Shown here in pieces: positions 55,860 to 64,000 of a stretch of 64,000 bases of DNA. Positions within the stretch are counted from its first letter, which is position 1. Every line of letters starts with the position of its first letter. Under the pieces are notes generated by a model that saw only the letters and a program-made list of their open reading frames with translations, was not told the DNA's origin and ran no database searches. A program made the translations under genes and the position numbers. Origin of the DNA: Chiayiivirga sp. (GTDB taxonomy: Bacteria > Pseudomonadota > Gammaproteobacteria > Xanthomonadales > Xanthomonadaceae); NCBI GenBank assembly GCA_022647565.1, contig JALCLA010000001.1:558001-622000 (forward strand), written 5' to 3'.

Positions 55860-56438
55860 ATGCTTCTCATGATCGACAACTACGACTCCTTCACCTACAA
55901 CCTCGTGCAGTACTTCGGCGAACTGGGCGCGGAGGTACGGGTGGAGCGCAACGACGCCATCACGGTGGCCGAGATCGAGAAGCTCGCGCCCTCGCATATC
56001 GTGATCTCGCCCGGGCCGTGCACGCCGGATCAGGCCGGCATCTCGCTCGACGTGTTCGATCGGCTGGCGGGCAAGGTGCCGATCCTCGGCGTCTGCCTCG
56101 GACACCAGTCGCTGGGGCAGGCCTTCGGCGGCAAGGTGGTGCGGGCCAGGCAGATCATGCATGGCAAGACCTCGATGATCCGGCATCGCGGCCGGGGCGT
56201 GTTCGCCGGGCTTGAAGATCCGTTCGAGGCCACGCGGTATCACTCGCTGGTGGTGGAGCAGGGTTCGCTGCCGCCGGCTTTGGAAGTCACGGCGTGGACC
56301 GAGAACGCCGACGGCAGCGTCGACGAGATCATGGGCCTGCGCCATCGCGAACTGCGTGCGGAAGGCGTGCAGTTCCATCCCGAGTCGATCCTGACCCAGC
56401 ACGGCCACGCCCTGCTGCGGAATTTCCTCGCGCCGTGA
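55860..56438 (+). CDS. trpG: Anthranilate synthase component II (glutamine amidotransferase)
   Basis: TrpG supplies ammonia to TrpE from glutamine. The 192 residues carry the class I amidotransferase triad C79 ([11 protein letters not shown]), H173 and E175 ([11 protein letters not shown]). The start at ATG 55860 is one base after the AbiJ-like stop. A DUF1800 gene now separates it from trpD, and the AbiJ-like gene separates it from trpE. Confidence 0.96.
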   Translation: MLLMIDNYDSFTYNLVQYFGELGAEVRVERNDAITVAEIEKLAPSHIVISPGPCTPDQAGISLDVFDRLAGKVPILGVCLGHQSLGQAFGGKVVRARQIMHGKTSMIRHRGRGVFAGLEDPFEATRYHSLVVEQGSLPPALEVTAWTENADGSVDEIMGLRHRELRAEGVQFHPESILTQHGHALLRNFLAP

Positions 56439-56521
56439 CCTGCAGCTGAGCCGGCTTCAGTCAGCCGCGGTGCCGGCGGTGGCCGGTGTTCGGCTCGGCT
56501 TGGCAGGCGCCGGGTCGGATT

Positions 56522-56536
56522 GTTACGCTTTGTAAC
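56522..56536. promoter_or_regulatory. Palindrome GTTAC-N5-GTAAC upstream of DUF1800
   Basis: GTTACGCTTTGTAAC is a perfect 5-5 dyad in the 170-base gap between trpG and the DUF1800 gene. Such dyads can be operators. No regulator is assigned, and it may equally be a weak transcription-related element. Confidence 0.3.
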
Positions 56537-56608
56537 GTCCGGTCTTCGCGTCCCTTTGCGTCCTCCTCCGGAGGGCAGGGCGTCTGCCGCCGGTTACGGG
56601 AGCGGAAC

Positions 56609-58411
56609 ATGGGGTCGAGACGAGTGGGGGCGGGTGCCTGGCTGGCGCTGTTGAGCGGCGCCTTGTGGGCGACGACGGCCAGCGCCGGTGGCGGCCTGGG
56701 CCAGATCTTCGCCGACAGTTTCGAAACCCCGCCGCCGGTGGAAACGCCGGACCAGCAGGCCGCCCGCCTGCTGGATCAAGCCACCTACGGCGGCCGCGCG
56801 CAGGACATCGCGCGCCTGCGCCAGCTCGGCACCGAGGCCTGGCTGCAGGAACAATTCGCCGCGCCGGCTTCGCTGCAGCTGCCTTATCTGCAGTGGGTCG
56901 GCCAGACCGAGGGCGTGTACCAGCAGGCGCGGCTTGAGGCCTACTTCATCCATGCCGCGCAACTGGCCGATCCCAGCAACGCCGCGCTCACCCACAACGA
57001 CCAACTGCGCCAGCGCGTCGCGTTCGCGCTGTCGCAGCTGATGGTGGTGTCGGACAAGAACGCCACCCTCCTGTTCCAGCCCTTCGCCCTGGGGGATTAC
57101 TACGACACCCTGGCGCGCCACGCCTTCGGCAACTACCGCGACCTGCTGGAAGCGGTGACCCTGCACCCCGCCATGGGCAAGTACCTGAGCATGCTCGGCA
57201 ACCGCAAGACCGACGCAGCGCTCAACATCCGTCCAGACGAAAACTACGCGCGCGAGATCATGCAGCTGTTCTCGATCGGGCTGGTGATGCTGGAACCCGA
57301 CGGCCGGGTGCGCGATGGCGATGCGGGAACAGCCGGGGTGCAGCCGATCCCGACCTACAACCAGAACGTGGTGCGCGGCTTCGCGCATGTCTTCACCGGC
57401 TGGAACTTCGCCGGATGCACCGAGCAGGAGTTCCGCGACGACAACTGCGAGCCGGGCAACAACTACGAGTCGCCGTGGTTCTCGCCGATGCAGGCGGTGG
57501 AAGCGCTGCACGACAACACCACATCCAAGCAACTGCTGACCTATCCCGGCGTGAGCCTGCCCGGCGGCGTGCTGTCACCGGGCGGCAACGCGCAGCAGGA
57601 GCTCGATGCCGCGCTCGACAACATCTTCCATCACCCCAACGTCGGGCCCTTCGTCGCCAAGCACCTGATCCAGCGCCTCGTGACCAGCAATCCGACGCCG
57701 GCCTACGTGCAGCGCGTGGCGGGCGTGTTCGGCAACAACGGCCAGGGCGTGCGTGGCGACCTGCGCGCCGTGGTGCGCGCCGTGTTGCTGGACGACGAGG
57801 CGCGCAACGGCCACCTTGCCAGTCCAGCCACGTTCGGCAAGCTGCGCGACCCGATCACCAAGCTGGTGCGCCTGTGGCGCGTTGCGCCCGGGCGTTCGAT
57901 CAACGGGCGCGTGTTCCAGTATTCGCATCCGGAGGACGAGTTCGCGCAGTTGCCGTTGAGCGCGCCGTCGGTGTTCAACTTCTTCAAGCCCGACTTCGCC
58001 CAGCCGGGCGAGATCCGCGATTCGGGACTGGTCTCGCCGGAGTTCCAGATCCATACCGACACCCAGCTGGTGAGTGCGCCGAACTATCTGGGCTGGCGCG
58101 TCTTCCTGTTCTGGGACGGCACCAACTATTCGGTGGCGGATGCGGACGAGGAAACCCTGATGGATTACGCCGCGCTGCGCACCCTGGCGGCGGATCCGGC
58201 AGCGCTGGTCGATCACCTCGATCTGGTGATGATGTCGGGGCAGATGTCGGATTACATGCGCGACCTGCTGATCGACCGCCTCAACGGGCCGTTGCCGGAT
58301 CAGATCCCGGGGCTGACCGGCGGAACCACCGAACAGCGACGATCCCTGTTCCGGGTGCAGCAGGCGCTGTACCTGATCGTCAACTCCCCCGAATTCTCGG
58401 TTCAGCGATAG
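56609..58411 (+). CDS. Secreted DUF1800 protein
   Basis: This 600-residue protein belongs to DUF1800, almost always paired with DUF1501; both are exported and of unknown function. After the signal peptide (to about TASAGG) comes the motif IFADSFE (33-39), the same GFE-type signal found elsewhere in this window but N-terminal here. The DUF1800 body follows: ARLLDQATYG, NYREDLL-like FGNYRDLLEAVTLHPAMGKYLS, DENYAREIMQLFSIG and QLMLMV-like terminal VQQALYLIVNSPEFSVQ. It is followed directly by its DUF1501 partner. The pair sits between trpG and trpD. Confidence 0.9.
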   Translation: MGSRRVGAGAWLALLSGALWATTASAGGGLGQIFADSFETPPPVETPDQQAARLLDQATYGGRAQDIARLRQLGTEAWLQEQFAAPASLQLPYLQWVGQTEGVYQQARLEAYFIHAAQLADPSNAALTHNDQLRQRVAFALSQLMVVSDKNATLLFQPFALGDYYDTLARHAFGNYRDLLEAVTLHPAMGKYLSMLGNRKTDAALNIRPDENYAREIMQLFSIGLVMLEPDGRVRDGDAGTAGVQPIPTYNQNVVRGFAHVFTGWNFAGCTEQEFRDDNCEPGNNYESPWFSPMQAVEALHDNTTSKQLLTYPGVSLPGGVLSPGGNAQQELDAALDNIFHHPNVGPFVAKHLIQRLVTSNPTPAYVQRVAGVFGNNGQGVRGDLRAVVRAVLLDDEARNGHLASPATFGKLRDPITKLVRLWRVAPGRSINGRVFQYSHPEDEFAQLPLSAPSVFNFFKPDFAQPGEIRDSGLVSPEFQIHTDTQLVSAPNYLGWRVFLFWDGTNYSVADADEETLMDYAALRTLAADPAALVDHLDLVMMSGQMSDYMRDLLIDRLNGPLPDQIPGLTGGTTEQRRSLFRVQQALYLIVNSPEFSVQR

Positions 58412-58421
58412 GAGCGCGCCC

Positions 58422-59870
58422 ATGATCGTCAACCGCCGCACCTTCCTGCGTCGCTCGATTTCCTCCGCCCTCGGTGGCGCCGCGCTCTACGGCGCGCTCG
58501 GCAACCTCAAGGTCATGGCCGCCGCCGCGAACCTCAACAAGGGCGTGATCCCGAACGACTATCGCGCCCTGGTCTGCGTGTTCCTGCATGGCGGCAACGA
58601 CAGTGCCAACAGCCTGGTGCCGCACAACGCCACCAACGCCAGCCCGGGCGGCAATACCTATGGCGTGTACAGCGCCACCCGTCCCGCGATGGCGGTGGCG
58701 CAGGGCGACGCGCTGGCGCAAGCCTTGAATCCGCTGGGCGACGGCTTGCCCGGCGACGGCGCGAGTTACGGCCTGCATCCCTCGATGCCGGAGCTGCGCA
58801 CGCTGTTCAATGGCGGGCAGGCCGCGGTGGTGGCAAACGTTGGCACCCTGTTCGGCCCGATCACGCGCGCGGAATATCAGGCCAATCAGGGCCTGGCGCC
58901 GCCGCAGCTGTTCTCGCACAGCGACCAGGCCAACTTCTGGCAGACCTCGCGCCCGGACGATGCCAATGCCGACGGCTGGGGCGGCCGCATCGCGGACCTG
59001 CTGTACGCCAGCAATCCCAATCAGCAGCTGCCGATGACGATGTCGCTGTCGAGCCAAAGTCTGTTCCAGCGCGGCAGCACGGTCGACCAGTACGTGATGC
59101 AGGCCTGTTCCAACGATGGATCGTCCTGTGGCGTGACCACGATCGACTACCTGGGTGCCTACCAGAACGAACTCGGCACCCAGACCTTCGAGGCCCTGAT
59201 GGCGGCCGGGGTGCAGTCGCATCTGTTCCAGCGTGCCTACGGCGCCTCGACCCGACGCGCGGTGTCCACCTACCAGCGCCTCGGCCAGGTGCTGGGCAGC
59301 CTGCCGATCTGGGCCACGCCGTTCCCGACCAGCTCGCTCGGCCAGCAGTTGCGCCAGGTCGCAAACCTGATCAACGTGCGCGGCGCCGGCGGTCTCGACA
59401 TGCGGCGCCAGATTTTCTTCGTCAGTGCCGGTGGCTACGACACGCATGACGCCCAGCTGGCCACCCATCCCAATCTGCTGCGCGACCTGTCGCGCTCGCT
59501 CGACGCCTTTTACCGCGCCACGGCGCAGATGGGCATCGCGGGCAGCGTGACCTCGTTCACCGCATCCGATTTCGGCCGCACCCTCTCCACCAATGGCGAC
59601 GGCACCGATCACGGCTGGGGCGGGCATCACTTCGTGCTTGGTGGCGCGGTGCGCGGGCAGCGCTTCTACGGCCGCATGAATTCGCTGGCGCAGAGCAACA
59701 ATCCGGACGACGCGGGCTACGGACAGATCATCCCGACTACCGGCGTCGATCAGTACGCTGCTACGCTGGCGACCTGGTTCGGCGTGGCCCCGGGCGATCT
59801 CGGACTGTTGTTCCCGAGCCTCGCCAACTTCGACGTCGGGGTGCGCAATCTCGGCTTCATGAACGCGTAG
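58422..59870 (+). CDS. DUF1501 protein with Tat signal
   Basis: This 482-residue protein of the DUF1501 family begins with a twin-arginine-type signal ([10 protein letters not shown]5-R6), so it is probably exported folded. Family landmarks include [35 protein letters not shown] and a late [22 protein letters not shown]. The function of the DUF1800/DUF1501 pair is unknown, though both are common in this order. It is 10 bases downstream of its partner and 62 before trpD. Confidence 0.92.
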   Translation: MIVNRRTFLRRSISSALGGAALYGALGNLKVMAAAANLNKGVIPNDYRALVCVFLHGGNDSANSLVPHNATNASPGGNTYGVYSATRPAMAVAQGDALAQALNPLGDGLPGDGASYGLHPSMPELRTLFNGGQAAVVANVGTLFGPITRAEYQANQGLAPPQLFSHSDQANFWQTSRPDDANADGWGGRIADLLYASNPNQQLPMTMSLSSQSLFQRGSTVDQYVMQACSNDGSSCGVTTIDYLGAYQNELGTQTFEALMAAGVQSHLFQRAYGASTRRAVSTYQRLGQVLGSLPIWATPFPTSSLGQQLRQVANLINVRGAGGLDMRRQIFFVSAGGYDTHDAQLATHPNLLRDLSRSLDAFYRATAQMGIAGSVTSFTASDFGRTLSTNGDGTDHGWGGHHFVLGGAVRGQRFYGRMNSLAQSNNPDDAGYGQIIPTTGVDQYAATLATWFGVAPGDLGLLFPSLANFDVGVRNLGFMNA

Positions 59871-59932
59871 GCGATGCGGCCGGCCATCGCCGGCGTGGCA
59901 TTGGCAGTGTCCGGCGCCTTCGGATTCCGTTC

Positions 59933-60979
59933 ATGCCGATCACCCCGCAACAAGCCCTGCAACGCACCATCGAGCACCGCGAGATCTTCCACGACGAGAT
60001 GGTGGAACTGATGCGCGGCATCATGCGGGGCGAGGTTTCGCCCAGCATGACCGCGGCCATCCTGACCGGGCTGCGGGTGAAGAAGGAAACCGTGGGCGAG
60101 ATCGCCGGCGCCGCGCAGGTGATGCGCGAGTTCGCGGCCCAAGTGGTTGTGCCGGATGCCTCGAACTTCGTCGACATCGTCGGCACCGGTGGCGACGGCG
60201 CGCACACCTTCAACATTTCCACCGCCAGCATGTTCGTGGCCGCCGCCGCCGGCGCGAAAGTCGCCAAGCATGGCAACCGCAGTGTCTCGTCCAAGTCCGG
60301 CAGTGCTGACGTGCTGGAAGCTCTGGGCGCGAACATCGAGCTGCAGCCGGCGCAAGTCGCACAGTGCCTGGCGGAGACCGGCGTCGGCTTCATGTTCGCG
60401 CCCATCCATCATCCCGCGATGAAGAACGTCGCGCCGGTGCGCAAGGAAATGGGTGTGCGCACCATCTTCAACATCCTCGGCCCGCTCACCAACCCGGCCG
60501 GCGCGCCCAACATCCTGATGGGCGTGTTCCATCCGGACCTGGTCGGCATCCAGGTGCGCGTGTTGCAGCGCCTGGGCGCAAAGCGCGCCTTGGTGGTGTG
60601 GGGACGCGATGGCATGGACGAGATCTCGCTCGGCGCGGCAACCCTCGTGGGTGAGTTGCGCAACGGCGAGGTGCGCGAGTACGAGATCCATCCGGAGGAT
60701 TTCGGCATCGCGATGGCAGCCAGCCGCAACCTGCGGGTGGAGAACGCGGAGGAATCGAGAACCATGCTGCTGGAGGCACTGGCGAACAAGGATGGCCTGG
60801 CGCGCGAGATCGTGGCGCTCAACGCCGGTGCGGCGCTGTACGCGGCGAACCTGGCCGGCTCCATACCCGACGGCATCACTGCGGCGCGTGGCGCCCTGGC
60901 GTCCGGCGCGGCGCGACGCAAGCTGGACCAGTTCGTGACCTGCACCCGGCATCTCGCGCAGGCGGGGGCGGGCGCATGA
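59933..60979 (+). CDS. trpD: Anthranilate phosphoribosyltransferase
   Basis: TrpD attaches anthranilate to PRPP, the second step of tryptophan synthesis. The 348 residues carry the PRPP loop [15 protein letters not shown] (83-97), the anthranilate region [21 protein letters not shown], and [16 protein letters not shown]. The length is normal and the gene overlaps the next one by four bases. Confidence 0.96.
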   Translation: MPITPQQALQRTIEHREIFHDEMVELMRGIMRGEVSPSMTAAILTGLRVKKETVGEIAGAAQVMREFAAQVVVPDASNFVDIVGTGGDGAHTFNISTASMFVAAAAGAKVAKHGNRSVSSKSGSADVLEALGANIELQPAQVAQCLAETGVGFMFAPIHHPAMKNVAPVRKEMGVRTIFNILGPLTNPAGAPNILMGVFHPDLVGIQVRVLQRLGAKRALVVWGRDGMDEISLGAATLVGELRNGEVREYEIHPEDFGIAMAASRNLRVENAEESRTMLLEALANKDGLAREIVALNAGAALYAANLAGSIPDGITAARGALASGAARRKLDQFVTCTRHLAQAGAGA

Positions 60980-61314
60980 GCGCAAGCGGATTCGCAGCCT
61001 TGCCAAAACCACCGTACTACGCGGTGATTTTCAGTTCCAAGCGGCGCGAAGTTCCCGGTGACGGCTACGCCGAAGCCGCGGCGCGCATGGCCGAGCTGGT
61101 GCAGCAGCAGCCCGGCTTCCTCGGTGCCGAATCCACCCGCGGCGACGATGGCTTCGGCATCACCGTGGCCTACTTCGACAGCGAGGCCAGCATCGCCGCC
61201 TGGCGCGCCAACGCGGAACACGCCGCTGCGCGTGCGCGCGGGCGCAGCGAGTGGTACGAACATTTCGAGCTGCGCATCGCCCGCGTCGAGCGTGCCTACG
61301 GAAAGCAGCCATGA
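60976..61314 (+). CDS. Antibiotic biosynthesis monooxygenase-like (ABM) protein
   Basis: This 112-residue dimeric alpha/beta barrel protein belongs to the ABM superfamily (opening [10 protein letters not shown], then FLGAES, and [33 protein letters not shown], the characteristic C-terminal helix). Stand-alone members may oxidise small aromatics or have no activity. It overlaps trpD and trpC by four bases each, so it is fully embedded in the tryptophan transcript; a small ABM protein between trpD and trpC is known in some relatives. Confidence 0.85.
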   Translation: MSASGFAALPKPPYYAVIFSSKRREVPGDGYAEAAARMAELVQQQPGFLGAESTRGDDGFGITVAYFDSEASIAAWRANAEHAAARARGRSEWYEHFELRIARVERAYGKQP

Positions 61315-62108
61315 GCGACATCCTCACCCGGATTCTGGCGCGCAAGCGCGAGGAAGTGGCCGAACGCGCCGCGCGAGTGCCGCTGCCTGAACTCGCCGCG
61401 TGTTGCCGCGACCTGCCCGATCCACGCGGGTTCGTCGAGGCACTGGAGGCGAAGATCGCAGCGCGACAGGCGGCCGTGATCGCCGAGATCAAGAAGGCCA
61501 GCCCGAGCAAGGGCGTGATTCGCCCGGATTTCCGCCCGGCCGAGATCGCCGCGAGCTACGAACGCGGTGGCGCGGCCTGCCTCTCGGTGCTGACCGACAT
61601 CGATTTCTTCCAGGGCGCGGATGCCTACCTGCAGCAGGCGCGCGCGGCGTGCTCGTTGCCGGTGTTGCGCAAGGACTTCACCGTCGATGCCTATCAGGTG
61701 TTCGAGGCGCGTGTGCTGGGCGCGGATGCGATCCTGCTGATCGTCGCGGCACTGGACGACACAGCGCTGGTTGATCTCACCCTGCTCGCGGCCGAGCTGG
61801 ATCTGGACGTGCTGGTGGAAGTGCATGACGGCGCCGAACTGGAACGCGCGCTCGCATTGCCGGCCCGGCTCATCGGCGTCAACAACCGCGACTTGCGCAG
61901 CTTTGCGGTGTCGCTGGACACGACACTCGAGCTCAAGTCGCGTATCCCGGGCGACCGCCTGCTGGTGACCGAGAGCGGCATCCTTGCACCGCCGGACGTG
62001 GCGCGGATGCGCACGAACGGCGTGAACGCCTTTCTTGTCGGCGAGGCTTTCATGCGCGCCGATGAGCCTGGCATCGAGCTGGCCCGCTTGTTTGCGACAA
62101 CGCCCTGA
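61311..62108 (+). CDS. trpC: Indole-3-glycerol-phosphate synthase
   Basis: TrpC closes the indole ring. The 265 residues show the conserved [54 protein letters not shown] and [11 protein letters not shown] segments. Unlike E. coli, TrpF is not fused to it and no trpF, trpB or trpA gene follows in the window. The start at ATG 61311 overlaps the ABM gene. It is followed by a promoter and the Hcp-like genes. Confidence 0.96.
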   Translation: MSDILTRILARKREEVAERAARVPLPELAACCRDLPDPRGFVEALEAKIAARQAAVIAEIKKASPSKGVIRPDFRPAEIAASYERGGAACLSVLTDIDFFQGADAYLQQARAACSLPVLRKDFTVDAYQVFEARVLGADAILLIVAALDDTALVDLTLLAAELDLDVLVEVHDGAELERALALPARLIGVNNRDLRSFAVSLDTTLELKSRIPGDRLLVTESGILAPPDVARMRTNGVNAFLVGEAFMRADEPGIELARLFATTP

Positions 62109-62109
62109 G

Positions 62110-62137
62110 TTGCGCCACCGGCATGGCGGCGTACACT
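62110..62137 (+). promoter_or_regulatory. Promoter candidate for the Hcp-like genes
   Basis: TTGCGC (62110-62115) and TACACT (62132-62137) are 16 bases apart, just after the trpC stop. Transcription would start near 62144 and give a leader of about 28 bases with an AAGGGGG ribosome binding site before ATG 62172. Confidence 0.4.
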
Positions 62138-62171
62138 CCGGCCATGCCAGCAGCAGATTGAAGGGGGCGGC

Positions 62172-62711
62172 ATGACGATCACCCGCATCGCAGCGCTGGT
62201 AGGCGCCCTGTGCCTCGCGCAAACCGCCAGCGGTGCCGTGGACACCTTCCTCTGCGTCACCGATCCGCCAATTCCCGGCCCGGTCACCGAGCCGAAGTTT
62301 CGCGATTGCAGCCTGGTGCAGGGCTGGTCCGAGGCCGACTTTCTCGATGGCCCCACGGTAGAGGCCCGGGACCTGCGCGTCGGCAAGGCCGTGGACAGGG
62401 CCAGCCTTCCCCTGCAGGCGGCCTTCGTCAACGGCACCGTGCTGGGACAGATGGCGATCAAGGTGCGGCGCGCCGGTGGCGCGCCCGCGGATCCGCACCT
62501 CATCGTCCGGCTGTTGGACACCCAGGTGACCTCGTATGGCCTGGAGCTGGTCAACGATGCGTCGTTTCGCGAATCGCTCAGCCTGCGGCCTTCCCGCCTT
62601 GAGTACACCTACTTCAAGCAAAGGCAGGACGGGTCGCTCATCACCCCGCCGTTCGCGCAGATGTGCTGGGACCTCGCCGCCGGCGCCACCACGACCGGAC
62701 CGTGCCCGTGA
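62172..62711 (+). CDS. Secreted Hcp-like protein, copy 1
   Basis: This 179-residue protein has a signal peptide (cleavage near residue 21, ASG-AVD) and an Hcp (type VI secretion tube) fold: DTFLC at the start, RDLRVGKAVDRASLPLQAAF, GQMAIKVRRAGG, LDTQVTSYGLELV, SLSLRPSRLEYTYFKQRQDGS, and the closing MCWDLAAG. It carries four cysteines (C28, C46, C165, C178) at positions matching the next gene, so disulfides are likely. No other type VI genes are nearby. Signal-peptide-bearing Hcp-like proteins are known as annotations, but their role is not established. Confidence 0.75.
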   Translation: MTITRIAALVGALCLAQTASGAVDTFLCVTDPPIPGPVTEPKFRDCSLVQGWSEADFLDGPTVEARDLRVGKAVDRASLPLQAAFVNGTVLGQMAIKVRRAGGAPADPHLIVRLLDTQVTSYGLELVNDASFRESLSLRPSRLEYTYFKQRQDGSLITPPFAQMCWDLAAGATTTGPCP

Positions 62712-62862
62712 ATCCGTGCTCGTTCGATGCGTCGCTGCGCGGCGCGGACGCGTTCGCGCCGCGCGACCGGCTTGATGGTCGATACGCGCCGGCGCGGTCG
62801 GCACGGCGCAGCGAGCCCGGTTCGTTCGGGGCAGGCGGCCATCGTGATTCAGGAGAGAACGA

Positions 62863-63420
62863 ATGAAGATGCCCTGCGTGGTGTTGCTGGCTTGCCTCGC
62901 GCTGTGGCCATTTCAGGCGCAGGCCGCGCCCGATGTCTTCCTCTGTTTCCCGGCGCCAAGTTCGCAGGGCCCCCAGCAGCTCGTGGGCGAGAGTACGGAT
63001 TCCCAGTACCGGAACTGCTTCCAGTTCGACGAGGCAGCGTATGCGGCCTTTCTGGACGGCGGGCCAGCCACGATGCGCGACTTCCGATTCACCAAGAATT
63101 TCGATTCGTCCTCGGTGTCGCTGCGGCGTGCGCTGGTCGATCGCACCTTGCTGACCTCGGCCACGCTCTACGTGCGTCCGCCTGGAGCGACCTCGGGTGA
63201 CACCCTGCTGACGATTCGGTTTCTCGAATCCCGGATCAGCGCCGTGGCGGTGTCCCAAGACAATGGCGGCAACGCGGGACGTGAGACCGTCAGTTTCAGC
63301 GCTGCACGCGTCGAGTCGGCGTTTCGGCACCCGGATCCGGGGGGCGGAAGCCCGGGCGCGCCCGTTTTCACCTGTTGGGACATCGCTGCCGGGACCAGTA
63401 CGCCGGGGCCCTGTCCTTAG
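62863..63420 (+). CDS. Secreted Hcp-like protein, copy 2
   Basis: This 185-residue paralogue of the preceding gene has a signal peptide (cleavage near residue 21, QA-APD), DVFLC, RDFRFTKNFDSSSVSLRRALVDRTLLTSATLYVRPPG and the closing TCWDIAAGTSTPGPCP. The four cysteines (C28, C52, C171, C184) correspond to those of copy 1, although the bodies have diverged. It is separated from copy 1 by 151 bases and followed 3 bases later by another secreted protein, so the three are probably cotranscribed. Confidence 0.75.
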   Translation: MKMPCVVLLACLALWPFQAQAAPDVFLCFPAPSSQGPQQLVGESTDSQYRNCFQFDEAAYAAFLDGGPATMRDFRFTKNFDSSSVSLRRALVDRTLLTSATLYVRPPGATSGDTLLTIRFLESRISAVAVSQDNGGNAGRETVSFSAARVESAFRHPDPGGGSPGAPVFTCWDIAAGTSTPGPCP

Positions 63421-63423
63421 GCC

Positions 63424-64000
63424 ATGGGCGCACGCGCTTCGATCGTCTGGTTCGGAGCGTGGCTGGCGGCTGCGAGCAGCATCCATGCGGAACCGGTGGC
63501 CCTGTTCTCGGGCAAGACGGCCACCGAAGCCAAGCAAGACATCGCTCTGGCGTATCCCGATTCCAGCCGCATCGATCGCGAGGCGGTGGCACGTGCGGCG
63601 CGCGCGCTGGGTGCGCGCGACGAAGACACGATCGTGTGGTTCGCCACGTCGGCGCGCGCGCAACGGCTGGATGAGCTGCCGCCGGATCAGCGCGTGGTGT
63701 TCCATTGCGTCGGACCCGACACCGAAGGCTTCGAACGGGGTGCCGTGCTGCTATCGCCGGCGCCGCGCGACCTCGACCCCGCGTTGTGGGTTCATGCCGC
63801 GCTGCACCGCGTGTTGTGGTGGCCCGGGTTGCCCGACGTCACCGCGTGCGGAGCGGCCGTGGCGGTGCTGGCGCTGGATCCGGCGGCGCTGTCCTTCGGC
63901 GACGTCACGCTGAACGAGTCGCGTGAAATGAGCGCATCGGTGCAGAACATCGGGTCGGTGGAACTCGGCCTGGGTCAGGCGCTGGCGAACGGCAGCGGCT
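63424..64000 (+). CDS. Secreted protein with Ig-like (choice-of-anchor D type) domain, partial
   Basis: The frame from ATG 63424 is open to the end of the window (192 codons, no stop) and is truncated by the window edge. It begins with a signal peptide (MGARASIVWFGAWLAAASSIHA). A region follows with three conserved-looking blocks (AKQDIALAYPDSSRIDREAVARA, DTIVWFATSARAQRLDELPPDQRVVFHCVG, ALWVHAALHRVLWW), and the last 36 residues open an Ig-like fold of the choice-of-anchor D or HYDIN type (LSFGDVTLNES-SASVQNIG). It starts 3 bases after the Hcp-like gene. The function is unknown. Confidence 0.65.
   Translation, partial: MGARASIVWFGAWLAAASSIHAEPVALFSGKTATEAKQDIALAYPDSSRIDREAVARAARALGARDEDTIVWFATSARAQRLDELPPDQRVVFHCVGPDTEGFERGAVLLSPAPRDLDPALWVHAALHRVLWWPGLPDVTACGAAVAVLALDPAALSFGDVTLNESREMSASVQNIGSVELGLGQALANGSG

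Overview
This 64 kb window is a high-GC, gene-dense stretch of a gammaproteobacterial chromosome, most probably from the order Lysobacterales (Xanthomonadales; Rhodanobacteraceae or Lysobacteraceae level). The inference rests on gene neighbourhoods (hslV/hslU with a DUF971 gene, xerC-DUF484-dapF-lptM, gpmI-envC-ctp, trpE-G-D-C), many periplasmic peptidases, a TonB-dependent receptor, and dispersed palindromic repeats. No rRNA, tRNA or CRISPR array was recognised, and no complete phage or plasmid module is present.

Layout. 1-5 kb: a hypothetical gene, a RimK-type ATP-grasp ligase divergent from a GNAT acetyltransferase, and a prolyl-oligopeptidase-family gene split by an in-frame TAG. 5-7.6 kb: repeat elements, a small operon (NTF2-like, DUF971, membrane protein), a 166-bp MITE-like element and a truncated hsdM. 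7.6-16 kb: hslU, a NUDIX gene and hslV behind a possible heat-shock promoter; a beta-helix protein; xerC-DUF484; dapF-lptM. 16-21.4 kb: elaA, ubiE (carrying an in-frame repeat insertion), an M1 aminopeptidase, a hydrolase and a lipoprotein. 21.4-22.35 kb: a gene-free island of composite repeats. 22.35-30.7 kb: gpmI-envC-ctp, a VNGGI-repeat protein, a leucine-rich-repeat protein and an M28 peptidase. 30.7-39.5 kb: an ABC ATPase with a permease-M1 peptidase fusion, a LytS-type kinase, a small secreted protein and a HEAT-repeat protein. 39.5-44.4 kb: pyruvate dehydrogenase E2 and E3 separated by a nitrilase-family gene and a LamG-like gene. 44.4-53.4 kb: a signalling block (TPR-GGDEF protein, HAMP kinase, NarL-type regulator, NarX-type kinase) coupled to a TonB-dependent receptor. 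53.5-62.1 kb: trpE, G, D and C, interrupted by an AbiJ-like gene, a DUF1800/DUF1501 pair and a monooxygenase-like gene. 62.1-64 kb: two secreted Hcp-like proteins and a protein cut by the window edge.

How the parts fit. Most genes are housekeeping (protein quality control, chromosome dimer resolution, lysine/peptidoglycan precursors, quinone synthesis, glycolysis, cell separation, pyruvate oxidation, tryptophan synthesis) with frequent four-base overlaps that suggest translational coupling. Into this framework are inserted accessory items. The most notable are a lower-GC AbiJ-type defence gene fused translationally to trpE inside the trp operon, secreted four-cysteine Hcp-like proteins, and four secreted proteins sharing a short IF-x-D/N-GFE-type motif. 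Several repeat families are also present: a 478-bp element with 27-bp inverted ends and subterminal hairpins, a 20-bp-TIR MITE, and palindromes, one of which has become part of the UbiE coding sequence.
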